A stretch of 64,000 nt of DNA, taken from positions 1 to 64,000 of the forward strand of contig JADFFQ010000012.1 of NCBI GenBank assembly GCA_022568135.1. Reading direction: 5' to 3'. Origin of the DNA: Planctomycetota bacterium. GTDB lineage: Bacteria > Planctomycetota > Phycisphaerae > Phycisphaerales > SM1A02. Made by a program: the position numbers and the translations under genes. Position 1 is the stretch's first letter, and each line of letters begins with the position of its first letter. Of this stretch, positions 42,601-51,346 are shown in pieces. A model generated the notes under the pieces. That model searched no databases and was not told the origin of the DNA. It saw nothing but the letters and a program-made list of their open reading frames with translations.

Positions 42601-44391
42601 ATGGACGCACTAAACAATATTCTCAATCCCATCAACGGCATCATTTGGCACAACTACGTGCTATACATTGTGTTGGGTGTCGGCGTGCTCTTCACGATTT
42701 GGAGCGGTTTCTGCCAATTCCGCTCTCTCACACACGGGGTGTCGGTAACCCGGGGCAAATACGACAACCCCGACGACCCGGGCGCGATCAATCACTTCCA
42801 AGCGCTCTCTGCAGCGCTATCGGCAACGGTCGGACTCGGCAACATTGCCGGCGTCGGTGTGGCGGTGGCTTTGGGCGGTCCAGGCGCTGTCTTTTGGATG
42901 TGGATGGTCGGCATCTTCGGCATGGCCATCAAAACCACGGAAGTCACCCTGTCGATGCTCTATCGCAATACCGACGATCCGGACAACCCACACGGTGGCC
43001 CGATGTTCGTCGCCGCCAAAGCGTTCAAGGAAAGGGGGCTGCCTGGCGTCGGTAAATTCATCGGTGGACTCTTCGTGGTGACGCTGCTGATCTCCACGAT
43101 CACCGGCGGCAACATGTTCCAATCCTGGAGCGTCGGTGAAATCACGGAGAATTACTTCCACGTTCCATCGATCGTTTGCGGGATCGTCTTAGCAGTGTTG
43201 GTTGGCGCAGTCATCATCGGCGGGATCAAGCGAATCGGAGCGTTCGCCGGCCGCATCGTGCCCATCATGTGCGCACTGTATCTCATCGCCGCGGTCATCG
43301 TCTTGATCATGAATATTGGCGAAATCCCCGCCATGCTCAAGCTGATCGTCGTCGAAGCGTTTAGCCCATCAAAGGCACAAGGCGCGTTCCTCGGCGGAAC
43401 TGCGGGCTACGCGCTTCTTTGGGGAATGAAGCGAGCGCTATTCTCCAGTGAGGCCGGTCAAGGATCGTCGCCGATCGCTCACTCTGCTGCCAAGACCGAC
43501 GAGCCTGTACGAGAAGCCGTCGTTGCAGGACTCGAGCCGTTCATCGATACGCTGGTTGTGTGCACGCTCACTGCGATGGTGATTCTTACCACCGGCGCGT
43601 ATAACCGAGGCCCGGAAGCCAATTTCGAAGATTCATTATCCGTCCGGGTCGCTGCGGTGGATTTGGATTCCGATGGTGCTCAAGACACCGATTCGAAGGA
43701 TGTCCCGCTTTGGACGATCGAAAGTTCGGTCATCCCCCCACGAAGTCAGGAAGCTCGCGATATCTCAGGCCCATGGGCCGGGAACGAGGACGTGTTCATC
43801 ATTGTTCATGCAGAGGCGAATTCCGACACAGGCTTTGACCTCCATCGCATGGGGGGCAGGATCCAAATTGACGAAGACGGCGACGCTGTTGCCGAATGGA
43901 ACACAAATTTCGCGTCAGCGATCAGACCAACACTTGCCGACGATGATGGTGGCATCTACGTGGAGTATCCCGGACCATCGCTGACCGGACACGCCTTCGA
44001 TCGGGCCATCCCCGGTCTTGGCAAATACCTGGTCACACTTGCGGCATGGCTCTTTGCACTTTCGACCATGATCTCCTGGAGCTACTACGGCGAACAGGGG
44101 GTGGTCTTCCTCTTCGGAGACAAGGCGGTATTCACCTACAAAGTCATCTACTGCATCATGATCGTCGTGGCCGCGGCTGGGTTCATTCAGACTGATAAGG
44201 AACTGGACAATCTCACCGCGCTGGGAACCGGCGTCATGCTCTGGGCCAACATCCCGATCATGTTGATCTTCGGTTCGATCGCGATGAAGGCTTACCACGC
44301 ATATATCGGCAAGCTCAAGCGCGGGGAGTTCCATCCGCATGCGGCGCCGTCGATCACTGATGTGATGGGAGGCAAGGACGGTCAGAAGTAA
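42601..44391 (+). CDS. Alanine/glycine:cation symporter (AGCS family) with soluble insert
   Basis: A sodium-coupled importer of alanine or glycine. Family signatures: GLGNIAGVGVAVALGGPGAVFWMW (about residue 78), KTTEVTLSMLYR, GGPMFVAAKAF, GYALLWGMKRALFSSEAGQGSSPIAHSAAKTDEPVREA (the AGCS consensus), and LFALSTMISWSYYGEQGVVFLFG. At 596 residues it exceeds the usual 450-500. The excess is a polar, acidic segment of about 100 residues or more (around residues 337-465; RVAAVDLDSDGAQDTDSKDV, then ISGPWAGNEDVFIIVHAEAN) inserted in a loop before the last helices. ATG at 42601 follows GGAGG. A perfect palindromic terminator follows the stop. Confidence 0.93.
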   Translation: MDALNNILNPINGIIWHNYVLYIVLGVGVLFTIWSGFCQFRSLTHGVSVTRGKYDNPDDPGAINHFQALSAALSATVGLGNIAGVGVAVALGGPGAVFWMWMVGIFGMAIKTTEVTLSMLYRNTDDPDNPHGGPMFVAAKAFKERGLPGVGKFIGGLFVVTLLISTITGGNMFQSWSVGEITENYFHVPSIVCGIVLAVLVGAVIIGGIKRIGAFAGRIVPIMCALYLIAAVIVLIMNIGEIPAMLKLIVVEAFSPSKAQGAFLGGTAGYALLWGMKRALFSSEAGQGSSPIAHSAAKTDEPVREAVVAGLEPFIDTLVVCTLTAMVILTTGAYNRGPEANFEDSLSVRVAAVDLDSDGAQDTDSKDVPLWTIESSVIPPRSQEARDISGPWAGNEDVFIIVHAEANSDTGFDLHRMGGRIQIDEDGDAVAEWNTNFASAIRPTLADDDGGIYVEYPGPSLTGHAFDRAIPGLGKYLVTLAAWLFALSTMISWSYYGEQGVVFLFGDKAVFTYKVIYCIMIVVAAAGFIQTDKELDNLTALGTGVMLWANIPIMLIFGSIAMKAYHAYIGKLKRGEFHPHAAPSITDVMGGKDGQK

Positions 44392-44416
44392 ACTGACTCG
44401 CGCGCGATGATCGGCG

Positions 44417-44446
44417 AAAGCCCATGCCGTGCACGGCATGGGCTTT
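44417..44446 (+). terminator. Palindromic terminator after the symporter gene
   Basis: A perfect 30-base palindrome, arms AAAGCCCATGCCGTG and CACGGCATGGGCTTT, the same AAAGCCC...GGGCTTT style as at 20687. Confidence 0.85.
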
Positions 44447-44479
44447 CTGTTTGGAGATGCACGCGAGTATGATGCGCGC

Positions 44480-45118
44480 ATGTGGTCCGTGGCCGAGATC
44501 GCTGACGCCCTTGAGGCACAACTGGCCGCGGAAGCGAAGCGGCTGGACGAAGAGCAATCGGTGTACGGCGTGGATGCGCTGGATGAATTGCGCCTCCATC
44601 CAATCCTGGCCGACGCCTTGAGCAAGGCGGGCTACGGCGTCTTTGCAGAGCAGCACTACCCGGCCGAACGCCGCAAGCGCCGCCGAAGCGAAGGCGAACG
44701 ATGTGATTTCGTGCTGACGCCCCACGGCTTGCCGCTTCGCGTACCGGACGCCGAGGCGACGCTATTCGATCGTGACGATGCCGTCGCCCTCGACGAGGCG
44801 TTCTGGCTCGAGGTCAAGGTCGTTGCCCAGTTCACGACCAATGGCCCGAACCGCAATTACTCGTCCCAGCTACTGGGGGCCGTCCAGAGCGACGTCGGCA
44901 AGCTGAGCCGGGAAACGGGGATTATCCACTGCGGCGTATTGGTCGTGCTGTTCACCCAGGACAAGCGTATCGCGGAGCATGATCTGGCCGCTTGGCTGGC
45001 TCGCTGCCTCGACCGAAGATTACCCATCGGGTCGCCGAGCACGCGCGAGTTCGTGATCACCGACCGTCTCGGCAACGGGGTGTGTGTGATCGCCCTGTAC
45101 CCCGTGCACCACCGGTAG
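44480..45118 (+). CDS. PD-(D/E)XK-like hypothetical protein
   Basis: A 212-residue soluble protein. After an N-terminal helical region (WSVAEIADALEAQLAAEAKR), the core resembles the restriction-endonuclease fold: an aspartate in ERCDFVLTP (D76), then FWLEVKVV giving E111-x-K113, then a helix with SSQLLGAVQSDVGKLSR and a strand IIHCGVLVVLFTQD. The D...ExK arrangement with the following helix fits PD-(D/E)XK nucleases, but the sequence also resembles stand-alone proteins of unknown role. ATG at 44480 was chosen; the longer start at 44429 lies in the terminator. No methylase or other defence gene is adjacent. Function therefore undecided. Confidence 0.7.
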   Translation: MWSVAEIADALEAQLAAEAKRLDEEQSVYGVDALDELRLHPILADALSKAGYGVFAEQHYPAERRKRRRSEGERCDFVLTPHGLPLRVPDAEATLFDRDDAVALDEAFWLEVKVVAQFTTNGPNRNYSSQLLGAVQSDVGKLSRETGIIHCGVLVVLFTQDKRIAEHDLAAWLARCLDRRLPIGSPSTREFVITDRLGNGVCVIALYPVHHR

Positions 45119-45166
45119 CAGCTTCGGAGAGAATCGCCAAGGGAGGAACGGCCAACTGCCGGGCAT

Positions 45167-46384
45167 TCACTTCATACCACCCTGCTGGATCACTCGAAGG
45201 ATGATGCGAGCCGCCTCCTCGGCGGGGTTGTGATTGGCGAATCGCAGGCACACCCGATGCAGCTCCTCGCTCTGAACGGCCGCGTTCTTTGAATCCAGCA
45301 GATACCGCGTCGCCTGCTTCACGATGGGCATGGGTCCACCGGCGTAAGGAACAAACTCCGGCACGATTTCTCGCTCGGCGATGATGTTCGGCAGCAGTCG
45401 ATACGAAGTGCGGAGCATCAGCTTCGCCCCCAGCCAGGACAGCCAGCCGGTCTTGTACACGCCGATCATCGGCTTGCGCTGCAGCGCGATGTCGAGCGTA
45501 ATTGTCCCGGAGACCGCCAGGGCGAGATCGCACCACGCGATCACCGCGTCGGCGAACCCGGTGAGCATGTGCAGTCCGGTGGGGAATGTCTTCACCTTCT
45601 TGCGAATGATCCTCGCCATCCGGGGGTCGGTCGCCACGATCACTCCGCGCATGCCTGCGTGGCGGTCCTGCAACTGGTTATAGACCTCCACCAGCAATCG
45701 CACGTTCGCCCGGACCTCGTGGCTGCGCGAGCCGGGGAAGATCGCCATCCGAGGAGCGCCTTGGGGCAACCCGTGCATGCGCTCGCGCAGGTCATCGAGC
45801 TTGAGGGTACGGTTGATCGAGGGATGACCGATGAACTTGGCGGGCACCCGTCGTTCGGAAAACCACTGCTCCTCGAAGGGCATCAGGCACAGAACTACGC
45901 TGGTGAGCCTGCGTAGCTTGGCGATCCGCCAGCGTCCCCATGCCCACATCTGCGGAGCCACCAGATGGATGATCCTGGCCCCGGCGGATCGCATCGCCTT
46001 GCTGATAGGGAAGTTGGCTGCGGGCGAATCAACCGGCACATGCGCCACCACCCGATGCTCTGACGCCCAACGCTTGATTCGTTTGACGTGCTTCCGCAGG
46101 ATGAGCGATCGGTTCAGGGCCTCCAATCCCATCGCGCTGCTTTCGACGGTCCGTTCGATAAGCGTCGCGCCGGCCTGCTGCATCCGCGGCCCGCCCGAGG
46201 CGAAGATTCGTATTCCCGGCTCCCGCCTCAGCAGCTCGCGAATCACCGGGGCTGCATGGGCGTCACCGCTCGGCTCGAAGGCGGTGAACAGGATCGTCGG
46301 CTTTTCCTGCGCACGTTGAGACGACGTGCTTGCAGCGCCGGTTGAGTCCTGATCTTCTTGCCGTCGCCCGGGATGCTTCATCAT
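45167..46384 (-). CDS. lpxB: Lipid-A-disaccharide synthase
   Basis: LpxB condenses UDP-2,3-diacylglucosamine with lipid X to make the lipid A disaccharide at the cytoplasmic membrane face. Motifs: FTAFEPSGDAHAAPVIREL (SGExSGD-like region), FASGGPRMQQAGATLI, VESSAMGLEALN, HLVAPQMWAWGRWRIAKL, KFIGHPSINRT, MAIFPGSRSHEVRAN and ALAVSGTITLDIALQRKPMIGVYKTGWLSW. Length of about 405 residues is normal. Two adjacent ATG codons (46384, 46381) are the likely start; the upstream extension to 46474 overlaps the promoter region of the divergent gene. It implies lipid A and, with gmhA at 59074, a lipopolysaccharide-bearing outer membrane. Confidence 0.94.
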   Translation of the reverse strand: MMKHPGRRQEDQDSTGAASTSSQRAQEKPTILFTAFEPSGDAHAAPVIRELLRREPGIRIFASGGPRMQQAGATLIERTVESSAMGLEALNRSLILRKHVKRIKRWASEHRVVAHVPVDSPAANFPISKAMRSAGARIIHLVAPQMWAWGRWRIAKLRRLTSVVLCLMPFEEQWFSERRVPAKFIGHPSINRTLKLDDLRERMHGLPQGAPRMAIFPGSRSHEVRANVRLLVEVYNQLQDRHAGMRGVIVATDPRMARIIRKKVKTFPTGLHMLTGFADAVIAWCDLALAVSGTITLDIALQRKPMIGVYKTGWLSWLGAKLMLRTSYRLLPNIIAEREIVPEFVPYAGGPMPIVKQATRYLLDSKNAAVQSEELHRVCLRFANHNPAEEAARIILRVIQQGGMK

Positions 46385-46453
46385 CTGTCTCGCAGGCTGG
46401 AGGAAGGTCCGCGCGTCGCGGCCGGGCTCGCCAACAACGCATACGATACGCCC

Positions 46454-47593
46454 ATGCCCGCACCCTTGCATCAACTGCTGCGCACACGGCTTGGGATGCT
46501 GGGGGGGGCGGCATTGATCACCATCCTGGCCGTCGGGCTGTTTGCGATCAGCCGGCTCGGATCACCGGCCGCCGCACCCGCCCCATCGCTTCACCCCGCG
46601 CAGATCCAGCCGCCTCCGCCCGTCCTGGGGATGGCGATCAACGTCCACCATATCAGCGATCTTCCGCTGTACCATGGAGCGATCGACGAGATCGCCGAGC
46701 TCGGCGCCAATGCACTGCTGGTCGTCACGCCGATGTACCAGCAACGGATCGATTCGACTCAGATCCAGTTGCTCCCGGACAAGTGTCCTACGGACGACCA
46801 GCTCATTGCTATTCTCACCCATGCGCGCACCCGGGGGCTTTACACAACGCTTCTGCCGATCGTCCTGATTGAGTTCCCGCAGGAAAAGGATTGGCGGGGC
46901 GTGATCCAGCCGAGTGATTGGGACGCGTGGTGGGAGAGTTACGATCGCTTTATCGACCGATTCCTCGGCATTGCGGTCGCCGCCGAGGTCGATCTGCTCT
47001 CGGTGGGCAGCGAGCTGAACTCCACCGAGGGCGACCTCGAACGATGGCGCCGCATCGTCGATGGGTGTCGCAGGCGATTCGAGGGCAAGCTCACGTACTC
47101 CGCGAATTGGGACCGCTACGACCAGGTCACCTTCTGGCCCCTTGTGGATGTCATCAGCGTCAGCGCGTACTTCGAGCTGGCCAAGGACGACCCTGATGCT
47201 TCCGTCCAGAAGCTCGCCAAAGCATGGGGTCGGCAGCGCGACCATTTGTTGCAGTTCGCCGGGCGGTATGACCGGCCGTGCCTGCTGATGGAGTTGGGCT
47301 ACCCATCGCTGCCCTGGGCGGCGGCCCATCCCTGGAACTATGTGGCGGGCGTCGGAGTAACCGCGGACCATGACGCCCAGGCCCGCTGCTATCGTGGGTT
47401 CTTCAAGGCGTGGAGCGACGTCCTCGCGCAGCCGGACAGCGGCGCCCTGGGGTTGTACTGCTACCTCTGGGACCCCTACGGCCAAGGCCAAGCTACCGAT
47501 ACGGGCTACGGCGTCCGGGGCAAGCCGGCATTGCGGATCATCACCTCCGGCTTCAGGCGAATCTATCAGTCGGTGACGGAAAACTCGGATTAG
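46454..47593 (+). CDS. Secreted GH113-like glycoside hydrolase
   Basis: A 379-residue protein with an N-terminal membrane anchor or signal (MLGGAALITILAVGLFAISRL) and a (beta/alpha)8-type domain resembling glycoside hydrolase family 113 (beta-mannanases). GMAINVHHISDLPLYHGAIDEIAELGANALLVV opens the barrel, and the two expected catalytic glutamates would be in LLSVGSELNS (E186) and LLMELGYPSLP (E280); WDPYGQG and the C-terminal GVRGKPALRII are also typical. Start ATG 46454 lies 69 bp from the divergent lpxB. A substrate (mannan or other polysaccharide) is inferred from the family only. Confidence 0.82.
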   Translation: MPAPLHQLLRTRLGMLGGAALITILAVGLFAISRLGSPAAAPAPSLHPAQIQPPPPVLGMAINVHHISDLPLYHGAIDEIAELGANALLVVTPMYQQRIDSTQIQLLPDKCPTDDQLIAILTHARTRGLYTTLLPIVLIEFPQEKDWRGVIQPSDWDAWWESYDRFIDRFLGIAVAAEVDLLSVGSELNSTEGDLERWRRIVDGCRRRFEGKLTYSANWDRYDQVTFWPLVDVISVSAYFELAKDDPDASVQKLAKAWGRQRDHLLQFAGRYDRPCLLMELGYPSLPWAAAHPWNYVAGVGVTADHDAQARCYRGFFKAWSDVLAQPDSGALGLYCYLWDPYGQGQATDTGYGVRGKPALRIITSGFRRIYQSVTENSD

Positions 47594-47688
47594 AGCGCCC
47601 TGCGTGTCGCCCTGGGCATCCGCCTGTACGATGTGCACCCGCTCTGCAAACGCTTCCACTCCCAACCGACTGCCGGATGTGACTTCCC

Positions 47689-49479
47689 ATGCTCAAGCGC
47701 ACTCACATGTGCGGTGAATTGAGGCCCGAACACGTCGGCCAGACCGTCACCCTGGCCGGCTGGGTCAACACCTATCGCGATCAGGGCAAAGGGCTGATCT
47801 TCATCGACCTTCGTGATCGTGAGGGGCTGACGCAGGTGGTGTTCAACCTTCGGGACATTGACGAGTCCGCGGTCACCGAAGCGCGGTCGCTTCGGCGCGA
47901 AGACGTCGTCGCTGTCGGGGGTCTGGTGCGCACGCGCATCGGCGGCGCCAACCCGAAACTGCGCACCGGCGAGATCGAGCTGCTTGCCCAGCAGCTTGAG
48001 GTTCTGAACAAGGCCGATACCCCGCCGATCCTACCCGATGAGCACGAGGCCCAGAAGATCGCCGAAGAGAAGCGCCTCCCGTTTCGCTACATCGACCTGC
48101 GCCGACCGCGCATGCAGCAGATCCTTCGCACGCGCCATCAGGCGGCCAAGATCGCCCGCGACTTCTTCGCGGAGCATGGGTTCATCGAGATCGAGACGCC
48201 GCTGCTGATCAAGACCACCCCGGAAGGGGCACGCGACTTCATCGTTCCCTCGCGGCTGCACCCCGGCAAGTGGTACGCGCTGCCTCAAAGCCCGCAGATC
48301 TTCAAGCAGATCCTGATGATCGCCGGCTGCGACCGCTATCTGCAGATTTGTAAGTGCCTCCGCGACGAAGACCCGCGTGCCGACCGCCAGGCGGAGTTCA
48401 CCCAGATCGACCTGGAGATGAGCTTCGTCACCCGCGAGGATGTCCTGGAGATCATGAGCGAGTTCATCCGCGTGCTGTGGCAAGGAATCCTGGGTGTTGA
48501 CATCGGCGAGATCCCGGTGATCGGCTACCAGCAGGCCATCAATTGCTACGGCACCGACAAGCCGGACCTCCGCTTTGGGTTGCAGCTGGCCGACATCTCG
48601 GAGGTTGCCGCACAAACCGAGTTCAGAGTATTCCGCGACGCATTGACCAAACGCGAGGGATGCGTCAAGGCGATGCGGGTGCCTGCTTCGGCCGGCAAGC
48701 TGACTCGCAAGATGATCGAAGGATACGAACGTCTCGCCAAGGGGAGTGGGGCCGGGGGGCTGGCGAGCGTGAAATATACCGCAGACGGGTACCAGACCGG
48801 CATCGCCAAGTTCATCGCGCCCATCGGCGATGGGCTGGCGGCGCAGCTGGGGCTGGAAGTCGGCGACACGGTGCTGTTCGCCGCCGACACCGCCACCATC
48901 GCCGCCCCGACCTTGGGCGAGCTGCGCATTCAGATCGCCCGTGATCTTCAGCTCATTCCCGAAGACCAATGGAAATGCCTGTGGGTGGTTGACTTTCCCA
49001 TGTTCCATTTCGACGAGCCTTCTCAGCGGTGGCAAGCGGAGCATCATCCCTTCGTCATGCCCCGCGAAGACCAGATGGACCGGCTGAGCACCGACCCCGG
49101 TGCGTGCATTTCCTCCAGCTACGACCTGGTTATCAACGGCGCTGAATGCGGCAGCGGTTCGATCCGTATCCACCGGCCCCAAATCCAGCGAACGGTGTTC
49201 GACATCCTCGGAATGACCGCCCAGGAGGCCGAGCAGAAGTTCGGTTTCCTGCTGGAGGCGCTGCGCTATGGCGCGCCGCCGCACGGGGGAATCGCCCTGG
49301 GTTTCGATCGGCTCATGATGCTTCTGGTCGGCACCGACAACATCCGGGATGTAATCGCCTTCCCCAAGACGCAGACGGGCCAGGACCTCATGACGAAAGC
49401 CCCAGGGCCGGCCGACGAAGCCCAGCTCCGCGAGCTGCACGTGAGGGTTGACGTCCGCAGCAGCAAGCCCGAGCATTGA
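47689..49479 (+). CDS. aspS: Aspartyl-tRNA synthetase
   Basis: A class II synthetase charging tRNA-Asp (or Asp/Asn). The N-terminal OB-fold (GQTVTLAGWVNTYRDQGKGLIFIDLRDREGLTQVVF) is followed by class II motif 2 region (LPQSPQIFKQILMIAGCDRYLQICKCLRDEDPRADRQAEFTQIDLEMSF), the bacterial GAD insertion and the motif 3 GGIALGFDRLMMLL. Length of 596 residues is typical for bacterial AspRS. The start ATG at 47689 is well placed. It sits 95 bp after the GH113-like gene and 28 bp before a PEBP-type gene. Without the full tRNA and AsnRS context, it is unknown whether it is discriminating or not. Confidence 0.97.
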   Translation: MLKRTHMCGELRPEHVGQTVTLAGWVNTYRDQGKGLIFIDLRDREGLTQVVFNLRDIDESAVTEARSLRREDVVAVGGLVRTRIGGANPKLRTGEIELLAQQLEVLNKADTPPILPDEHEAQKIAEEKRLPFRYIDLRRPRMQQILRTRHQAAKIARDFFAEHGFIEIETPLLIKTTPEGARDFIVPSRLHPGKWYALPQSPQIFKQILMIAGCDRYLQICKCLRDEDPRADRQAEFTQIDLEMSFVTREDVLEIMSEFIRVLWQGILGVDIGEIPVIGYQQAINCYGTDKPDLRFGLQLADISEVAAQTEFRVFRDALTKREGCVKAMRVPASAGKLTRKMIEGYERLAKGSGAGGLASVKYTADGYQTGIAKFIAPIGDGLAAQLGLEVGDTVLFAADTATIAAPTLGELRIQIARDLQLIPEDQWKCLWVVDFPMFHFDEPSQRWQAEHHPFVMPREDQMDRLSTDPGACISSSYDLVINGAECGSGSIRIHRPQIQRTVFDILGMTAQEAEQKFGFLLEALRYGAPPHGGIALGFDRLMMLLVGTDNIRDVIAFPKTQTGQDLMTKAPGPADEAQLRELHVRVDVRSSKPEH

Positions 49480-49507
49480 AGAGCGGCCCGGCACCGGAGA
49501 AACAGCC

Positions 49508-49957
49508 ATGACGATTGACGTGACAAGTTCCGCCTTTGAACATGAAGGCTCGATCCCTTCGAAGTACACGTGCGACGGCGAAGATGTCTCTCTGCCGTTG
49601 AAGTGGTCTGCCGGCCCGCAACGTACCAGCAGCTACGCGCTGATCATGGACGACCCCGATGCGCCCGGACAAACTTGGGTGCATTGGGTGGCGTGGAACA
49701 TCCCCGGCACCGACCTGCCCGAAGCCGTCACACCCGATGCGACCGACATCGCCCAAGGCGTGAACTCCTGGCCGAGGACCGGCTACGGCGGGCCGTGTCC
49801 GCCTTCGGGCACCCATCGGTATTTCTTCAAGGTCTATGCACTGGACACCCAACTTGACCTCGGCGCCAAGACAACCAAGCAGGATCTATTGGACGCGATG
49901 GACGGCCACATCCTCGCCCAAGGCGAGCTGATGGGAACCTACGCGCGGAGCAGGTGA
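49508..49957 (+). CDS. YbhB/YbcL-type PEBP-family protein
   Basis: A 149-residue phosphatidylethanolamine-binding-protein fold, the bacterial Raf-kinase-inhibitor-like family; ligand and role unknown. The family signature is seen in FEHEGSIPSKYTCDGEDVSLPLKW, YALIMDDPDAPGQTWVHWVAWNIPG, YGGPCPPSGTHRYFFKVYALD and the C-terminal GHILAQGELMGTYARS. CCGGAGAAACAGCC precedes the ATG at 49508, which is preferred over a longer frame starting inside aspS. Placed 28 bp after aspS it may share its transcript; a bidirectional terminator follows at 50011. Confidence 0.94.
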   Translation: MTIDVTSSAFEHEGSIPSKYTCDGEDVSLPLKWSAGPQRTSSYALIMDDPDAPGQTWVHWVAWNIPGTDLPEAVTPDATDIAQGVNSWPRTGYGGPCPPSGTHRYFFKVYALDTQLDLGAKTTKQDLLDAMDGHILAQGELMGTYARSR

Positions 49958-50010
49958 TCACGACCTCAGGCGGTCTTGCGGGCGAAGCTCACTTCTTGTG
50001 AGGACGAGAA

Positions 50011-50030
50011 CCCCGCACTTCCGTGCGGGG
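50011..50030. terminator. Bidirectional hairpin terminator
   Basis: CCCCGCAC-TTCC-GTGCGGGG, lying between the convergent PEBP gene and tyrA, followed by CTATT. Confidence 0.8.
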
Positions 50031-50079
50031 CTATTCACCTCTCCACCAGCACGGGTCATGCGGCATCACTCCGCCGGCT

Positions 50080-51228
50080 TCACGGCTGGGTCACCATTGT
50101 GTCGATGATGAAGTCCGAAAGCTGCATCGCCTCCTCAGCAAACTGCTTGAAGTAACGGCTGACGCCGTCGAACATCTTGTCGAAGGCCTCGCGATCGCCG
50201 GAAGCGATCGTACGGTTCAGCGCTTCGGCCGCTTCGAGGAAGCACCGGCGGACCTCACCGCCGAAGGGATTGGTCATCTCGATCTCGGCATACAAACTCG
50301 GGTTCTGCGCGAAAAGGCGCCCGACGAACGCCAATTCAAGTCGATAGATCGGGCTCGTGTAGCGCAGGCTGTCCTCGACGGAGGCGCCAGTGCGGCGCAG
50401 CGCTTCGCCCATCACGAGCGTCGAGAAGTGGACAAGCACCTGAATGACGGCCATCATCCGGTCGTGGGTTGCGGGATCGGTTTCGATGAGTTCGAGCCCC
50501 ATTTGCTGAAGCTCATGGCGCAGCCAGGCCGTTCGGGGTCCCGGTTTGATGGGACAGACGATCACCTTTTGGCGGCGCAGCGAGTGAATGGTCGGCCCAA
50601 ACATCGGGTGCAGGCCGATCGCCTCGCCCCGGCAGCGTTGGGCCATTGCCTCGCAGGTGCTCTGTTTGAGGCTGTTGATGTCACACAGCAGCGCCTCAGG
50701 CCGCACGTGCGGGCCGATCTCGTGCACCACGGACCGCACCACCTCCATGGGCACGGCCACAATCACAATCTCCGCCTCCCGCACGGCTTGGGCCCGATCC
50801 CGGCCGTCATCAAGCTCCAGCACGTCGATATGGTGGCCGCGGGCGGCCAGTTCCCGGCCCAGCAGCCGACCCATCCCGCCGTGCCCGCCCACAATCAGGA
50901 ATCGCGTCGCCATTTCGGCCGCCACCGCCACCGCCGCCTGGCGCGACACCTGCTCTTGGATCCCGTGCGAGCTTTGGACCAGCGCTTGCATGAGCTGATG
51001 GGCAAGCTGCGGCGACAGGCCGACCTCCAGCGCTACCGCGTTCGCTCGCTCATAGACCCCCCGCTCGCGGTCGCGATCAAACAGCGGCCGGCCACCAGCC
51101 GTCCTCGCTTTCGCGGTGGCAATGCGATGCACGACCTCGTTGCGCCTCGCCGCCGTTGCCAGCACACGCCGGTCGAGCTCATCCAGCTCCGTACGCAAGC
51201 GGGTCAGTTCATCACGTTCCTCGGCCAC
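50080..51228 (-). CDS. tyrA: Bifunctional chorismate mutase/prephenate dehydrogenase (T-protein)
   Basis: Joins two steps of tyrosine synthesis: chorismate to prephenate, then to 4-hydroxyphenylpyruvate. Residues of about 1-95 form an AroQ-type chorismate mutase (LRTELDELDRRVLATAARRNEVVHRIATAK); from about residue 105, RFLIVGGHGGMGRLLGREL starts the NAD-binding dehydrogenase, with IVIVAVPMEVV, DINSLKQST, GLHPMFGPTIHSLRRQ and a C-terminal dimerisation domain (MAVIQVLVHFSTLVMGEAL). This matches the enterobacterial TyrA fusion at 382 residues. The ATG at 51228 lies 118 bp from the divergent asnB start. Confidence 0.95.
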   Translation of the reverse strand: MAEERDELTRLRTELDELDRRVLATAARRNEVVHRIATAKARTAGGRPLFDRDRERGVYERANAVALEVGLSPQLAHQLMQALVQSSHGIQEQVSRQAAVAVAAEMATRFLIVGGHGGMGRLLGRELAARGHHIDVLELDDGRDRAQAVREAEIVIVAVPMEVVRSVVHEIGPHVRPEALLCDINSLKQSTCEAMAQRCRGEAIGLHPMFGPTIHSLRRQKVIVCPIKPGPRTAWLRHELQQMGLELIETDPATHDRMMAVIQVLVHFSTLVMGEALRRTGASVEDSLRYTSPIYRLELAFVGRLFAQNPSLYAEIEMTNPFGGEVRRCFLEAAEALNRTIASGDREAFDKMFDGVSRYFKQFAEEAMQLSDFIIDTMVTQP

Positions 51229-51346
51229 GGATGTTGCCCTTTCCTCAGTGGCGTCCTCGTCGGATCGTCCACAACGTGGGGCTCTGTGTAGTTATTCCCG
51301 CGCCGCAAATCGACATCCCCGCCCGGCGGCTGCTAATCTGCCAGTG

